Shown: piece by piece, positions 39,028 through 46,037 of the stretch
Layout of the letters: every line of letters starts with the position of its first letter
How positions within the stretch are numbered: position 1 is the first letter of the stretch
From: Pseudomonadaceae bacterium
GTDB taxonomy: Bacteria; Pseudomonadota; Gammaproteobacteria; Pseudomonadales; Pseudomonadaceae
Reading direction: 5' to 3'
Assembly: GCA_900766265.1 (NCBI GenBank)
Contig: CAAFUS010000013.1
Coordinates: 248,001 to 312,000, forward strand
Length of the DNA stretch: 64,000 nt
Notes under the pieces: generated by a model
Seen by the model: only the letters and a program-made list of their open reading frames with translations
The model's database searches: none
Told to the model about the DNA's origin: nothing
Made by a program: the position numbers and the translations under genes

Positions 39028-39900
39028 TTACGGCTTGGGCTCGACCTGAACGGTCGGATCGACGGGTTGGTACGGCTGCAACACGGTGTCGCGCTGCTCG
39101 CCCAGTACCCAGGCGAAGCCTGCGTACAGCATGCCGAGGCAGATCAGGGTGAACAGCGCGACCATCCACCAGGGCACGATGCGCACCAGGCGTCTGCGGG
39201 TGTCGCGCAGGCCCTTCCAGTGCGGCGAGACCTCGCGCGGCACGTCGCCGCGCAGCTGGCGGATCTGCCGGTAGAGGCTGTCGCGTACCGCTTCGAGCTC
39301 GAGCATGCCGCGCGGCATCACCCGGTACTTGCCCTCGAAACCCAGCGACAGGCACAGGTACATCAACTCCAGCATCGGCAGGTGCTTGACCGGGTTGCGC
39401 GAGAGGCGCTCGAGCAGCTGGAAGAACTTCTCGCCGCCGAAGGTCTCGTTGTGGAAGGAAGACAGCAGACTCATCTGCGACCATTCGCTCTCGTTACCCC
39501 AGGGCGTGGTCACCACCGCTTCGTCGATCACGGTGCACAGCACGTAGCGCGCGGCCATCACCTGGCTGCTTTCGGCGCCGTCGTGCAGGGCGCGGTGTTC
39601 GAAAAGCTTCAGTTCGCCCGACAGGCGCTGGTTCAGCGCGTGCAGGTCCTCGCCTTCGAAGCTGTGCTTGAGCCGTACCACTTCCGACAGCAGAGTCGAA
39701 GCCGCCGCGACCAGCGGGTTGAGGCTGATGTTGAAGGTTTCCGCCGGACGCAGGCGCGCGGCGTAAATCATGCGCTCCTCGAGCTGCTCGAACCGGGGTG
39801 CTGCGTTGAAGTCCGTCAACGGGCTCTGTGCCGGGGCGTCGCCGTGGCGATTGAGGATGACCGTCTTGTCGTCCTGTCCGTAGTCCATTTCTCTGATCAT
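39028..39900 (-). CDS. tssL: T6SS inner-membrane protein TssL (DotU)
   Basis: A 290-residue DotU-family protein. The cytoplasmic hook domain contains AARYVLCTVIDEAVVTTPWG and the conserved LELMYLCLSLGFEGKY. One C-terminal transmembrane helix (about residues 243-263; WWMVALFTLICLGMLYAGFAW) anchors it. No peptidoglycan-binding OmpA domain is fused, so this is the short form. It starts six bases after tssK ends. Confidence 0.95.
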   Translation of the reverse strand: MIREMDYGQDDKTVILNRHGDAPAQSPLTDFNAAPRFEQLEERMIYAARLRPAETFNISLNPLVAAASTLLSEVVRLKHSFEGEDLHALNQRLSGELKLFEHRALHDGAESSQVMAARYVLCTVIDEAVVTTPWGNESEWSQMSLLSSFHNETFGGEKFFQLLERLSRNPVKHLPMLELMYLCLSLGFEGKYRVMPRGMLELEAVRDSLYRQIRQLRGDVPREVSPHWKGLRDTRRRLVRIVPWWMVALFTLICLGMLYAGFAWVLGEQRDTVLQPYQPVDPTVQVEPKP

Positions 39901-39905
39901 GTCGG

Positions 39906-41237
39906 TCAGTTCCTGATCGCCCAGAATTTCAGCTCAAGCCCGGTGAATTCGCCGGACACGTGGAAGGCGAAGCCGCCGGAGCGCTCAAGTTGCGCCAGTT
40001 CCTCGGAGTTGAGCTCCAAGGCGAAATAGGTCTTGCCGGAGTGGAACGGGATTTGCCGCGGGGCGACCGGCAGCGGTTTGACCTTGATCCCCGGCAGGTG
40101 CAGGTTGACCAGCTGACGGATGCGTTCCACCGGGCCGACCTTCAGATGGGCCGGCAGGCGCTGGCGCAGTTCTTCGGAGTCGCACTGGGCGCTCGCGGCC
40201 AGCACGAACGAAGCGCTGCCGAGCAGCTTGTGGTCGTGCAGCGGCGAGACCTGAATGCCGTACTGGCGTTGTTGCAGCAGCAGCTCGATGGCGTGTTGCT
40301 CGAGCACCATCGAAAGCACCTGGCGGATCGCATCCATCAGCTTGCGGAACGACAACCCCTGGTCGTTGTGCAGGTAGTGGCCTTCCAGACGCGGACGTTT
40401 GGTCTCGCTGGAGAAGGTCGCCAGTTCGCCGAGCAGGCCCAGCAGCTCGCGATAGATCTGCTCCGGATGGACGCGGTCGATGCCCAGGTAATGGCGCAGC
40501 ACCGGCTCGTAGCGGTTGATCAGCTGCAGCATCATGAAGTCGCCGACTTCGGCGCCGCCCACCTTGCCGGTGGCGCGGATCCGTTCGGCGAGGATGTCAC
40601 CGCGATGGCCGAGCATGCTGATCACTTCCTTCAGGCAGGACAGCAGATAGCTGGAGGCCTGGAAGTCGATGAAAGTGGGGATGTATTCGGGGTCCAGGCT
40701 GATCACGCCATCGGGCGTGGTATCGAGGATGTCGCAGAGCTTGAGCTTCACATAGGCCTGGTCCGCCTGCTGCTCGCCGAGCAACAGGCGAAAGTCCGGC
40801 CGGCCGGTGCTGACCTGGCTGCTGCTGCTGTCACCGGCGTTGGAGTCGGCGACTTCCTCGTCGAAGGCGGTGTAGCGCGCCAGGACGTCCTTCTGCTCCG
40901 GGCGACGGCTCTCGATGTGGTTGCCGGTCACCAGTGGCAACGCCAGGTAGACCGGGGTGTTGCCGGTGTTGGGCGGTACGTCCAGGGCCAGCGGTTCACG
41001 CTCGGCGCCGATCTCGAACAGGCTGCCGTCGGGAAGAATCCCGCTGGCCTGGCTCAGCACCAGCTTGCCCATGTTGAGGAACTGGCGGTCGATCTCCAGC
41101 CCGAAGAAGCCCCAGGCGTAATGGCCGAGCTTCTGGGTACGCAGCTTGAGCTGCGCGTCGTAATAACGGTCGCTCTGCTGGAAATGCTGCGGACGGAGCA
41201 ACATGCCTTCCTGCCAGATCACCTTGTTCATGCTCAT
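39906..41237 (-). CDS. tssK: T6SS baseplate protein TssK
   Basis: A 443-residue baseplate adaptor that links the TssFG wedge to the membrane complex. The diagnostic N-terminus VIWQEGMLLRPQHFQQSDRYYD is present, as is GIDRVHPEQIYRELLGLLGEL in the middle. It lies between tssJ and tssL with gaps of three and five bases. Confidence 0.96.
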   Translation of the reverse strand: MSMNKVIWQEGMLLRPQHFQQSDRYYDAQLKLRTQKLGHYAWGFFGLEIDRQFLNMGKLVLSQASGILPDGSLFEIGAEREPLALDVPPNTGNTPVYLALPLVTGNHIESRRPEQKDVLARYTAFDEEVADSNAGDSSSSQVSTGRPDFRLLLGEQQADQAYVKLKLCDILDTTPDGVISLDPEYIPTFIDFQASSYLLSCLKEVISMLGHRGDILAERIRATGKVGGAEVGDFMMLQLINRYEPVLRHYLGIDRVHPEQIYRELLGLLGELATFSSETKRPRLEGHYLHNDQGLSFRKLMDAIRQVLSMVLEQHAIELLLQQRQYGIQVSPLHDHKLLGSASFVLAASAQCDSEELRQRLPAHLKVGPVERIRQLVNLHLPGIKVKPLPVAPRQIPFHSGKTYFALELNSEELAQLERSGGFAFHVSGEFTGLELKFWAIRN

Positions 41238-41240
41238 GGC

Positions 41241-41729
41241 TCAATTCCCCTTCACGAGCGGGTCGACGGCCTGGATGCCGCGCTCGTCGAGACTCAGCTC
41301 GATACGGTTCTGCGCCCTGTGCTGCAGGGGGACGACGAAACGCCAGTTGGACTCCGGCAGGTCCCGGTAGGCGGCCAGCACGCCCACGTAGCGGCTGCCG
41401 TCCTGGACGAAGAGCTTGAGGTCGCGCTGCTCGCCGGGGCGCAGTTCCAGTTCCTCCTGGACCACCATGTCCGGCGACAGCGCTTCCTTGGGGCGCTGAT
41501 AGAGCGAGAAGAAGTCGGCGTTCTCGAAGGCTACCGGGTGCTTGAGCTCGATCAGGCGGATCACGATGGGGGAGGGGCGACCGTTGAGGTCTGGGTTGAG
41601 CCGGTCGCTGCCCTGCAGCGACAGGTCGAGCTTGGTCAGCTCGGAATTGGGCGAGAGCGCCGAACAGCCGCCGAGCATGGCCAGCGCGGCGAAGACGGCC
41701 GCGGGGAAGAAGCGAGACATGGACATCAT
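41241..41729 (-). CDS. tssJ: T6SS outer-membrane lipoprotein TssJ
   Basis: A 162-residue lipoprotein. The signal peptide ends in lipobox LGGC (Cys22 from the first Met), and the mature beta-sandwich has the family segment SPIVIRLIELKHPVAFENADFFSL. It tethers TssM to the outer membrane. Two adjacent ATG codons overlap the fha stop. Confidence 0.94.
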   Translation of the reverse strand: MMSMSRFFPAAVFAALAMLGGCSALSPNSELTKLDLSLQGSDRLNPDLNGRPSPIVIRLIELKHPVAFENADFFSLYQRPKEALSPDMVVQEELELRPGEQRDLKLFVQDGSRYVGVLAAYRDLPESNWRFVVPLQHRAQNRIELSLDERGIQAVDPLVKGN

Positions 41730-42919
41730 CCTTGAAGGTCGGTGTTGAGGGTGGCGATGAGGCGTACCTGCTCCTCGTAAGCCTGGGCGAAGTCGCGGGC
41801 GAACAGCCGCTCGCTCCAGTCGTCGTCGCGCTGCATGGCCAGATGCATTCGGCGATAGGCGCGCCAGCGGCTGCCGGATGTGGCAATCAGCGGTTTGTTG
41901 TCGCGTTCGAAACGCAGGGCCAACTGGTCCGGCGAAAGCTGCTCGAGCATTCCCTTGAGTGCCGCGCGGCTGGCGGCCAGCATCGCCACCTGGTGCGCCT
42001 GCAGATCGCGAAAGGCGCGCCCGACGGCCTGTTCGGCGGGCAACTGACGGGGCGTGCCGCCGCGCAGCAGGAGCGCCAACGCTTCGCCACTGTCGATGCT
42101 GTGCTTGAGCGGGTTGTTGCCGGCGCTCTGGACGGTGGTCAGCGACAGGCGCATTTCGTTCTTCAGCTCGCCCCGGGTGCGCAGCGCCTGCTGCAGCCCG
42201 CCAACGCTCTGCCTGAGCAGGCTGGCGGCCTTCAGCGCCAGCGCCTGGCGGGCCTCTTCATCCAGCTCGTCCAGGTCGACGCCCAGCGCCTCGCCGAAGC
42301 GCGTCCAGAAATCAGGCGGCAGGCGCTCGGGCTCGGGCACGGCCTTGGGTTGGGCGGCCGGCCTGGGCATGACCAGCTCGGGTACCTGCAGGTTCTCCTC
42401 ATCGATCTGGGCATAGTCGCGCTGCTGGGCCTGCACCCGCGACGGCGCCAGCACGGCGGTCAGGTCGTCCACTTCGGCATAGACGCGCTCCTGCTGGTCC
42501 AGCGCGGTCAGTGGATCGAGGTCGAGAAACGCATCGTCGGGGATGATGCTGCCGGCCGGCTGCGGACGCCCGATATCTCCTTCGAACGACGCCGGGTCCT
42601 GGATCAGCCGTGCGCGAATTTCGAAATCACCCAGGCAGTAGACGCTGCCGTGCTCGATGCGCTGAGCCCGGCCCTTGTCCAGGCTGGCGCCGGTGTCCTT
42701 GAGCTGGATGCCATTGCTGCTGGTGTCGGTGAGGAAGAATGCGCCGTCCCGGTAACTCACTTCGGCGTGGCGGCTGGACAACACGCGCTTGCGGTCCGGG
42801 ATGACCCAGTCGCAATCTTCGGCCCGGCCAATGATGCCGCCGGCCTGCTTGAAGGTTTTCGTCGTCAACAACCCAGGCACGAACTGCTGTGCGCTGACCA
42901 CATCGAAGACCAACTCCAT
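41726..42919 (-). CDS. fha: T6SS FHA-domain protein (Fha/TagH)
   Basis: A 397-residue protein with an N-terminal forkhead-associated domain. The phosphothreonine-binding residues are visible in GRAEDCDWVIPDRKRVLSSRHAEV and TDTSSNGIQL. A C-terminal TagH-type domain of about 180 residues follows a proline-rich linker. In related systems Fha is phosphorylated by the T6SS kinase and promotes assembly; here kinase and phosphatase are encoded in the same locus. AGGAG precedes the ATG. Confidence 0.94.
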   Translation of the reverse strand: MELVFDVVSAQQFVPGLLTTKTFKQAGGIIGRAEDCDWVIPDRKRVLSSRHAEVSYRDGAFFLTDTSSNGIQLKDTGASLDKGRAQRIEHGSVYCLGDFEIRARLIQDPASFEGDIGRPQPAGSIIPDDAFLDLDPLTALDQQERVYAEVDDLTAVLAPSRVQAQQRDYAQIDEENLQVPELVMPRPAAQPKAVPEPERLPPDFWTRFGEALGVDLDELDEEARQALALKAASLLRQSVGGLQQALRTRGELKNEMRLSLTTVQSAGNNPLKHSIDSGEALALLLRGGTPRQLPAEQAVGRAFRDLQAHQVAMLAASRAALKGMLEQLSPDQLALRFERDNKPLIATSGSRWRAYRRMHLAMQRDDDWSERLFARDFAQAYEEQVRLIATLNTDLQG

Positions 42920-42939
42920 GGTGATACTACTCCTGGCGG

Positions 42940-43074
42940 TCAGTTACCGCGGTTTACTGCTTGCGGGTCGCCCAGCGGGCGGTAGTCGGCATCGTTGAAC
43001 TTGTAGTTGCCGGAACAGCCGGCAAGGACGAAGGCGGTGACGATCAGGGCGAATGCGAAAAAGCGCTTGAGCAC
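42940..43074 (-). CDS. Small T6SS-linked lipoprotein (OrfX position)
   Basis: A 44-residue protein starting at GTG with a strong AGGAGG site. It is a complete lipoprotein: signal LKRFFAFALIVTAFVLAGC with lipidated Cys20, then a 24-residue mature part containing NYKFNDADYRPLGDPQAV. It lies 20 bp upstream of fha. An unnamed small gene occupies the same place between sfa and fha in the P. aeruginosa H2 locus (recalled), so it is probably a conserved accessory component. Its function is unknown. Confidence 0.85.
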   Translation of the reverse strand: MLKRFFAFALIVTAFVLAGCSGNYKFNDADYRPLGDPQAVNRGN

Positions 43075-43484
43075 GCGATTTCCTCCTTGAATGCGTGAGC
43101 GGGAACGGCCGCGGCCGTGGTGAAGCGGAACTTCTACGTCTATTGAAGGTCACCGCGCCCGCAAGCGGGGTGATGGGGTTCACGAACTGGGCCGTCGCCA
43201 GTCAGAGAGTGAGGCACCGCACGCTTTGGCGTGCGGGTTGACACGGTGCAGCACCAAGGCGGTTGTGTCTGTGACCCAGGCCAACCTGGCGCGGTCTTGG
43301 GCGGCTCAGAGCCGATACTCACTGCGTCATTGAGGTCCTGCTCGGGGCGTCCGGAAATGTGCATTAGCAGCCAGCACACCGTATCTAATTGATGCTTCAT
43401 AAACCTAGGAACATACTGATCCAGTAGCCGGTCAGGCTGATGCGAGCAAAAGGACCGTTTTGAGCTTGCTGAGCGAATAGCAAC
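43075..43484. other. Non-coding spacer with hairpins upstream of orfX-fha
   Basis: This roughly 400-bp spacer separates the inserted vgrG cassette from orfX-fha. It holds two strong hairpins: CCGCACGC/GCGTGCGG at 43217-43236 and CCCGC/GCGGG at 43158-43169. Neither is followed by a T-run. A minus-strand frame at 43140-43400 lacks a ribosome site and any family resemblance. The spacer may carry an internal promoter or leader for orfX-fha-tssJKLM. Confidence 0.5.
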
Positions 43485-43573
43485 TCAATCGAGTATATGT
43501 ACACCAAGTTGACGGCCAAGAGGCCCAATAACTATTGATTCCAAAAAAGGCTGATGCATGTAAAAAGCCAGGA
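43485..43573 (-). pseudogene. Degenerate duplicate of the immunity gene 3' end
   Basis: This segment parallels the last ~90 bp of the immunity gene that ends 11 bp away. CTGGCTTTTTACATGCATCAG matches the intact CTGGCTTTACTTCACATGCATCAG, and the tail reads IGPLGRQLGVHILD against IGFLGHHFGINIFA. A frame change separates the two parts and no start exists. It is a remnant of a second immunity gene. Confidence 0.75.
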
Positions 43574-43584
43574 TGTTGCTTCGT

Positions 43585-43929
43585 TCAAGCGAATATATTT
43601 ATACCGAAATGATGGCCAAGAAAGCCAATAAACATGCTTACCCAGTGAATGATAAGACTGATGCATGTGAAGTAAAGCCAGGCAGCCAGGGTGCGACCGA
43701 CATTGGGCCTTTTTAAGCCAAAAGCGTATTGAAAACTATAGCGGTGCATTCGGGAAAATCTGTCAAAAGGACTATGAGACTCCCATTCATAATTGGGAAG
43801 TCGAGAGAAATGTGGATCGAGCCGGCGTATTCCGTGGAAGCAGATGTAAATACCGTTGACGCCTCCGCTTACAAATAACAGAAACCATGCATAATAGAGG
43901 GCTTGCTTAAGCGTCAGGACGTCGCTCAT
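43585..43929 (-). CDS. Candidate inner-membrane immunity protein for the LysM effector
   Basis: A 114-residue protein with two hydrophobic segments (about residues 10-30, YYAWFLLFVSGGVNGIYICF, and 85-105, LYFTCISLIIHWVSMFIGF). The ATG at 43929 is one base past the effector stop and has AGGGAG at nine bases; the longer frame inside the effector is less likely. An inner-membrane immunity protein fits a pore-forming toxin. No named family is recognised. Confidence 0.7.
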   Translation of the reverse strand: MSDVLTLKQALYYAWFLLFVSGGVNGIYICFHGIRRLDPHFSRLPNYEWESHSPFDRFSRMHRYSFQYAFGLKRPNVGRTLAAWLYFTCISLIIHWVSMFIGFLGHHFGINIFA

Positions 43930-43930
43930 A

Positions 43931-45190
43931 TCAGTTGACTCCCTGATAAATAATATCACCCATATATTCGCCAAAGCTGCCGCCTTCCGATCCGCCATAA
44001 TAGGCACCGGCAGCAGCGCCAGCGATTGCGATCACTGCGAGGGCGGGAGCTCCAACTGTGACACCGAACGCGATTGCGACTCCTCCCGCTACGGCAGTCG
44101 CTATTTGACCGCCTGCGAAACCTCCGACTGCGCCGCCGCTTGCACTGCCTATGAAACCAGTTACCTGCATGTAGCCGGTTCGGGTGCAGGCTTGATCATT
44201 CCCGACTGTGCAAGCTTCCTGAATCTTGTTCAACCGAACGCCACCGTCGATGGCAATTCCCAAGTAGCCCAGCCGACTCGATCCCTTGGCCCAGCTAGAA
44301 ATCGTATTGATCCGTTGCCCAAGTTGCGGCACCTCGCCTCTCTCAGTAATTGCAGAAGCGTTATGCAGGATAGATTTGGTCGATAAGCCGAGGGTGGACT
44401 TAATGCTGTGGTAGTTACGAATATTGATAGATGAAAGGGTCAAGCGACCCAGAGAGTGATTCAGCTGACTAAATAGCTGCTGACGCTTCGTATAGAACTC
44501 AGGGGAAAACCTGCTGGCGTTTCCGGCGCGTCGCAGTTCTTCCACATACGCGGCGTTTATCTTCTCCAGATTGCTTCTGACGTCTCCCAGCTGTCGTCCT
44601 GCCGCTGCGCTCAGCACACCCAGCGCGGTGCTCTGGTGGGATGCAACGGTTTCCAGGGAGATGTAATCCAGTACCTCCAGATGCCGCTTGACCGTCATGG
44701 CTTCATCAGGCGTCAGTTGTTGAATGCCTTCACTTGCAAGCTTCGCCTGTTCCCTTGCCTTTTCCAGGCGCTGCCGGTCGTCGTCGGTACGCGGCATGTT
44801 GGAGACGATGACGATCTCTCCGGGCAGTACCGTCTCCTTGAGGTGTTCGTTATTACGCTGGAACAGCGAGCGATGAAGAAAGTGCATTTCATTGCCGCAG
44901 ATCTCCTCGTAGATCGCCTGGCGGCGCTGCACCTTGTCGTTCCAGTAGAACGCCACGTCGAATGCAGCACCACTGCATTGACTGTCCTGAACGACTTGTC
45001 CAGCTGTACAGCCGGGCCGGGCGGGTCCGGTCGTTTCAGGCACACGCAGTGTCTGTCCGGCCTGGATCTGGTTCGGGTTTTCGATCTCTGGATTCAGACG
45101 CAGCAGATTGCTGATGGTTGTACCGTGATCGCTGGCTATCCGGGCCAGACTATCGCCTCGCTGTATGCTGTATTCCATTGCGTTATCCAT
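43931..45190 (-). CDS. LysM-domain T6SS effector with C-terminal glycine-zipper membrane region
   Basis: A 419-residue protein. The N-terminus is a LysM domain (residues ~5-52; YSIQRGDSLARIASDHGTT). A helical middle follows, and then a C-terminal glycine-rich hydrophobic region from about residue 345 (ASGGAVGGFAGGQIATAVAG, then AIAGAAAGAYYGG) with repeated GxxxG spacing. It follows vgrG and a DUF4123 adaptor and precedes a two-helix membrane protein. This is the layout of a T6SS cargo effector with its immunity. A pore-forming mode is inferred from the C-terminus. Start may be 45190 or 45178 (MEYSIQ). Confidence 0.75.
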   Translation of the reverse strand: MDNAMEYSIQRGDSLARIASDHGTTISNLLRLNPEIENPNQIQAGQTLRVPETTGPARPGCTAGQVVQDSQCSGAAFDVAFYWNDKVQRRQAIYEEICGNEMHFLHRSLFQRNNEHLKETVLPGEIVIVSNMPRTDDDRQRLEKAREQAKLASEGIQQLTPDEAMTVKRHLEVLDYISLETVASHQSTALGVLSAAAGRQLGDVRSNLEKINAAYVEELRRAGNASRFSPEFYTKRQQLFSQLNHSLGRLTLSSINIRNYHSIKSTLGLSTKSILHNASAITERGEVPQLGQRINTISSWAKGSSRLGYLGIAIDGGVRLNKIQEACTVGNDQACTRTGYMQVTGFIGSASGGAVGGFAGGQIATAVAGGVAIAFGVTVGAPALAVIAIAGAAAGAYYGGSEGGSFGEYMGDIIYQGVN

Positions 45191-46037
45191 TCAGACCAAG
45201 CAGGTCGGCTTCGATTCGAGCCAGCCGGTGCTCGGCAGGTTCGTCCATGTTAGCCAGTCGCATACGAACGTCTGGTTTGTTGATAGCGTCGGGAAACTGG
45301 AGCGCCAGCTCAACGTAGGCGAACAGGTGCTGCTCAGACTCGATGCCGAACTTTTCAGCTTCTGCCGTACGCTGATGGATGATCTCTTTCAGCTCCACAT
45401 CTGGTTGCCCGTTAAAGTTGTTAACGCAAAAGTGCGATACCAAGCGCTGAATGAATAGCTGTCGCTCTTGTTCCTGCCAGCGAGCAAGGTGCTCCGCGCG
45501 AATCGAAAACCAGCCTTCGTCGTCGGCAGGTCTGGCGGGAGAGGAATAGGGCGTGGTGAAACCTAGCCATTTGTTTTCTTCGGCAGGTACCCATATTTTG
45601 CTGACAGGACCGAGCCAGGCGCTGAGTTCGTCTTGTGTGAGGCTGTCGAAGAAACGTTCGGTCAAGGCTGGGTCATAAAACCTGCAGAAGGCCAATTCTC
45701 CAGAGTGCAGCCTGACGCTCAGCAGGCTGCGCAAATGGTTCGCCAGGCCCTCGATGTTAACGGAGCTTTCCAAAAGCAGGCCTGACGATTGCCAACGCTC
45801 CCGGTTTTCCCACAAACGATGTTGTCCGGAGAGGCGATACAAGGCGGGGCTGACTTCCAGCATGGACTCATGGCGCGTGCCTCGGTACAGAGGCTCTACC
45901 TTGGGTGCATCATCGTGCTGATAGATGACCTGCAAGGCGGGTAACGCCGCGCCATCGAGCAGCAGGTAGAGGTCGTCCCGCTCGATCTCCGGTTCTTCTG
46001 CTCCGCGCATCAAACCACGCTCGCGTTCTTGCCGCAT
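45183..46037 (-). CDS. DUF4123 T6SS effector adaptor/chaperone
   Basis: A 284-residue DUF4123 protein. Motifs include LYLLLDGAALPAL near the start, the GRWxLL-like segment replaced by SVRLHSGELAFCRFYDPALTERFF, and a C-terminal helical lobe. DUF4123 proteins load a cognate effector onto VgrG, and here the genes for all three are in order. The start at 46037 is chosen because GGAGG lies seven bases upstream, inside the vgrG 3' end. It overlaps vgrG by 28 bp and the effector by 8 bp. Confidence 0.86.
   Translation of the reverse strand: MRQERERGLMRGAEEPEIERDDLYLLLDGAALPALQVIYQHDDAPKVEPLYRGTRHESMLEVSPALYRLSGQHRLWENRERWQSSGLLLESSVNIEGLANHLRSLLSVRLHSGELAFCRFYDPALTERFFDSLTQDELSAWLGPVSKIWVPAEENKWLGFTTPYSSPARPADDEGWFSIRAEHLARWQEQERQLFIQRLVSHFCVNNFNGQPDVELKEIIHQRTAEAEKFGIESEQHLFAYVELALQFPDAINKPDVRMRLANMDEPAEHRLARIEADLLGLNG

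Noticed and set aside
37978..40029. 683-codon plus-strand open frame across tssM and tssL
   Set aside because: It lies opposite two intact T6SS genes and consists of skewed residues typical of antisense frames.
43140..43400. 86-codon minus-strand frame upstream of orfX
   Set aside because: It spans strong hairpins, has no ribosome site and no recognisable sequence; spacer DNA is the simpler reading.
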